Assembly (NCBI RefSeq): GCF_030269645.1
Contig: NZ_BSTR01000065.1
Location: forward strand, 1 to 41,136
Origin: Actinokineospora sp. NBRC 105648
GTDB lineage: Bacteria; Actinomycetota; Actinomycetes; Mycobacteriales; Pseudonocardiaceae
Direction of reading: 5' to 3'
Length of the DNA: 41,136 nt
Of this stretch, positions 39,191 to 41,136 are shown one piece after another. The notes under the pieces were generated by a model. It saw nothing but the letters and a program-made list of their open reading frames with translations, was not told the DNA's origin and searched no databases. The position numbers and the translations under genes were made by a program. Position 1 is the first letter of the stretch. The number at the start of each line of letters is the position of its first letter.

Positions 39191-40489
39191 TCACTTGCCG
39201 GTGAGCGACTCCAACTTCCCCTGCAACGACGTCAGCGCCTGCTCGGTCGTGCTGGTGCCGCTCATCGCGCTGTAGGCGGCCTCCTGGATCGCGCTGGAGA
39301 CCTCCTGGTACTTGACCACCGACGGCCGCTTCTTCGCCGTCTCGATGCTCTTCTTCAGCTGGGTCAGGTACGGGAACTTCGCCACCAGCGCCGGGTCGTC
39401 GTAGAGCGCCGCCCAGGTCGGGGCCTGCGAGGTCTTCTCCAGGTTCGCCCGCTGCTGTTTCTCGTCGACCATGTAGCGGATGAAGTCCAGCGCGGTCTTC
39501 TTGTTCTTGGCGAACGAGCTGATCGCGAAGTTGTGCCCGCCCAGCGCTGAGGAGCCGGGCCCGGTCAGGCCGGGCAGCGGGGCCACGGCGAACTTGCCCG
39601 CCACCGTGGAGGACCCGTCGGTGGCGTTCGCCTTGGCGTACTGGTAGGGCCACTGGCGGTGGAACAGCAGCTCACCCGCCTGGAACGCGCGCCTGCCCTC
39701 TTCCTCCTTGAAGGTGCGCGCCTTCTGCGCGATCTTGCCCGACTTCACCCCGTCGACGAGGAAGTTCAGCCCTTGGCGGGCTTGCTCGCTGCCCAGCGTG
39801 GGCTTCCCGTCCTCGCCGACCACACTGCCGCCCGCGGAGTTCACCGCTTCGGTGAAGTTGACCGTCAGTCCCTCGTACTTCTCGAACTGCCCGGCATAGC
39901 AGGACATCCCCGGCTGGCTGGGCACGATCTTCTCGCAGGCGGCGGACAGCTCGGCCCAGGTCTTGGGCGGTGCCACGCCCGCGGCGTCCAGCAAGTCCTT
40001 GCGGTAGAACAGCAATCCGCCATCGGAGGTCGTCGGGACGGCGTAGAGCCGCTTGAAGTACCGCGCGGTCTCCACGGTCGCGGGCAGCAGCGAGGTGAGC
40101 GGGAACTCGGCGTCGGGCAGCTGCGCCACCCACTGGTTCGCCGCGAACTCCGCCGTCCACACGACGTCGAGGTTGAGCACCCCGTACGCGTCGGACTTGG
40201 TCTGCGCGTTCTGCACCATCTGCTGGCGCTGCGCGTCGGCGTCCTCCGGCAGCTCGATGACGGTCACCTTCTGGTCCGGGTGCGCGGAGTTCCACTCGTC
40301 CACCTGGTTCTGCAGGTTGCCCGAGATGTCCTTGCCGGTCACCAGGCTGATCGGCCCGACGCCGTCCAACACGGCCGGAGCCGAGGCGCCCGCGTCCGTT
40401 CCCGGCGCCGTCTCGCCCCCGCACGCGCCCGCGCCCAACAGCAGGACGGTGGCGAGAACGGCACCGCGAACACGACCTCGCACTACCAC
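39191..40489 (-). CDS. Sugar-binding lipoprotein of an ABC importer
   Basis: This 432-residue family 1 solute-binding protein has a lipobox near residues 18-23 (LLGAGACGG). Segments such as KISGNLQ-like LVTGKDISGNLQNQV, YEGLTVNFTEAVNSAGG and FHRQWPYQYAKA resemble trehalose/alpha-glucoside binding proteins of the LpqY/ThuE type, though the sugar is not certain. The GTG start has GGGAGG 5 nt upstream. It heads an operon with two permeases and a marR gene, divergent from the MsiK-like ATPase gene. Confidence 0.88.
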   Translation of the reverse strand: MVVRGRVRGAVLATVLLLGAGACGGETAPGTDAGASAPAVLDGVGPISLVTGKDISGNLQNQVDEWNSAHPDQKVTVIELPEDADAQRQQMVQNAQTKSDAYGVLNLDVVWTAEFAANQWVAQLPDAEFPLTSLLPATVETARYFKRLYAVPTTSDGGLLFYRKDLLDAAGVAPPKTWAELSAACEKIVPSQPGMSCYAGQFEKYEGLTVNFTEAVNSAGGSVVGEDGKPTLGSEQARQGLNFLVDGVKSGKIAQKARTFKEEEGRRAFQAGELLFHRQWPYQYAKANATDGSSTVAGKFAVAPLPGLTGPGSSALGGHNFAISSFAKNKKTALDFIRYMVDEKQQRANLEKTSQAPTWAALYDDPALVAKFPYLTQLKKSIETAKKRPSVVKYQEVSSAIQEAAYSAMSGTSTTEQALTSLQGKLESLTGK

Positions 40490-40745
40490 GACGCCTCCCG
40501 AAAGCGTTGCGGAGCAACCACATCCCGCCCGGTGGCGGTCGTGGACCACTGCTCGGTGTGGAGCGGACTGTGCTCGCAACTCGGCCGTGGGGGAACGCAA
40601 AGTTGATCGTCGTTATCCTTTCGTGACGGCCTCCTGTGCCAAACGGGCGACCCTTTCGGGGTAAGACTCGCGAGCCCTTGGCGGGGCGCCGGGGAGTGCG
40701 GCATGGTGAGGTGTCCTGTGTCCCGAGAACGGTGAGGATGTGCCG

Positions 40746-41136
40746 ATGGCCGAGGTCCGCTACGAAGCGGCATCCAGGGTCTACCCGGGTTCACCGCCGG
40801 TGCGTGCGGTGGACGGCTTGGACTTGTCGATCGCCGATGGTGAGTTCTTGGTGTTGGTGGGTCCGTCTGGGTCGGGTAAGTCGACGGCGTTGCGGATGGT
40901 GGCCGGGCTTGAGGATGTGGATGAGGGTTCGATCTGGATCGGTGATCGGGATGTGACGGCGGTGCCGCCGAAGGGTCGGGACATCGCGATGGTGTTCCAG
41001 TCCTATGCGCTGTACCCGCATATGACGGTGGCGCAGAACATGGGGTTCGCGTTGAAGTTGCAGGGTTTGTCGAAGCAGGTGATCGGGGAGAAGGTCGCTG
41101 AGGCGGCGAAGCTGTTGGACCTGGAGAAGTACTTGG
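40746..41136 (+). CDS. msiK: MsiK/UgpC-type sugar ABC ATPase, cut by window end
   Basis: The first 130 residues are present. They include Walker A GPSGSGKST near residue 40 and the Q-loop VFQSYALYPHMTV near 83; the signature motif and Walker B lie beyond the window. MsiK energises several carbohydrate importers in Streptomyces, including those for chitobiose, and both importers in this window lack an ATPase. GAGG precedes the ATG. Codon use differs sharply from its neighbours: most Leu codons are TTG and many Gly codons GGT, whereas nearby genes use CTG/CTC and GGC. It is divergent from the binding-protein gene, with a 256-bp shared upstream region. Confidence 0.85.
   Translation, partial: MAEVRYEAASRVYPGSPPVRAVDGLDLSIADGEFLVLVGPSGSGKSTALRMVAGLEDVDEGSIWIGDRDVTAVPPKGRDIAMVFQSYALYPHMTVAQNMGFALKLQGLSKQVIGEKVAEAAKLLDLEKYL

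Overview
The window is high-GC actinobacterial DNA, most likely from Pseudonocardiaceae (an Actinokineospora-like genome is my guess, not proven). Supporting signs are strongly GC-biased third codon positions, frequent GTG starts with GTGA/ATGA stop-start overlaps, an Lsr2 nucleoid protein, an ECF42 sigma factor paired with a DGPF protein, DasR operators, and ABC sugar importers that carry no ATPase of their own. I see no rRNA, no tRNA, no CRISPR array, no transposase and no phage genes.

Layout. 1-13 kb: a membrane GGDEF/HD-GYP cyclic-di-GMP protein, a secreted GH19 chitinase with a DasR site, a TenA-like protein, a VOC/glyoxalase protein, a methyltransferase, lsr2, the ECF42/DGPF pair, a DnaQ-type exonuclease with BRCT, and a PP2C phosphatase with a zinc ribbon. 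13-22 kb: a spermidine-synthase-like protein, the iron operon efeUOB behind an inverted repeat resembling an iron box, a Ser/Thr kinase, a STAS antagonist, and two coupled exported ferritin-like proteins. 21.5-27.7 kb: a large secreted GH13 enzyme with CBM41-like modules that appears to lack its pullulanase half, an unknown membrane protein, two FluC fluoride channel subunits, and a GNAT acetyltransferase. 28-33.4 kb: one tight operon, ngcEFG (GlcNAc/chitobiose importer), a GH4 glycosidase and a GlcNAc-type kinase, preceded by a second DasR site. 33.8-36.8 kb: an XRE regulator with a perfect 17-bp palindrome in front of a small orphan gene, then an overlapping NucA/NucB nuclease and DUF6461-like gene pair. 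36.8-41.1 kb: a second sugar importer (binding protein and two permeases) with a MarR regulator, divergent from an MsiK-like ATPase cut by the window end.

How the genes work together: the GH19 chitinase (outside), NgcEFG (uptake), the kinase and GH4 enzyme (inside), and probably the MsiK-like ATPase (shared energizer) form a chitin-sugar route. Two near-consensus DasR operators tie its two transcription units together.

The most unusual feature is a dispersed, structured, non-coding repeat of about 137 bp (about 200 bp with conserved flanks). There are four full copies (12642-12778, 12880-13016 inverted, 25210-25347, 33554-33691) and one half copy (about 129-199). Its 30-nt arms pair end to end. 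Between copies the stems keep pairing through compensatory changes, and nearly all non-Watson-Crick positions are G-U in one orientation only, which argues for function as an RNA. I do not recognise it as a named family.
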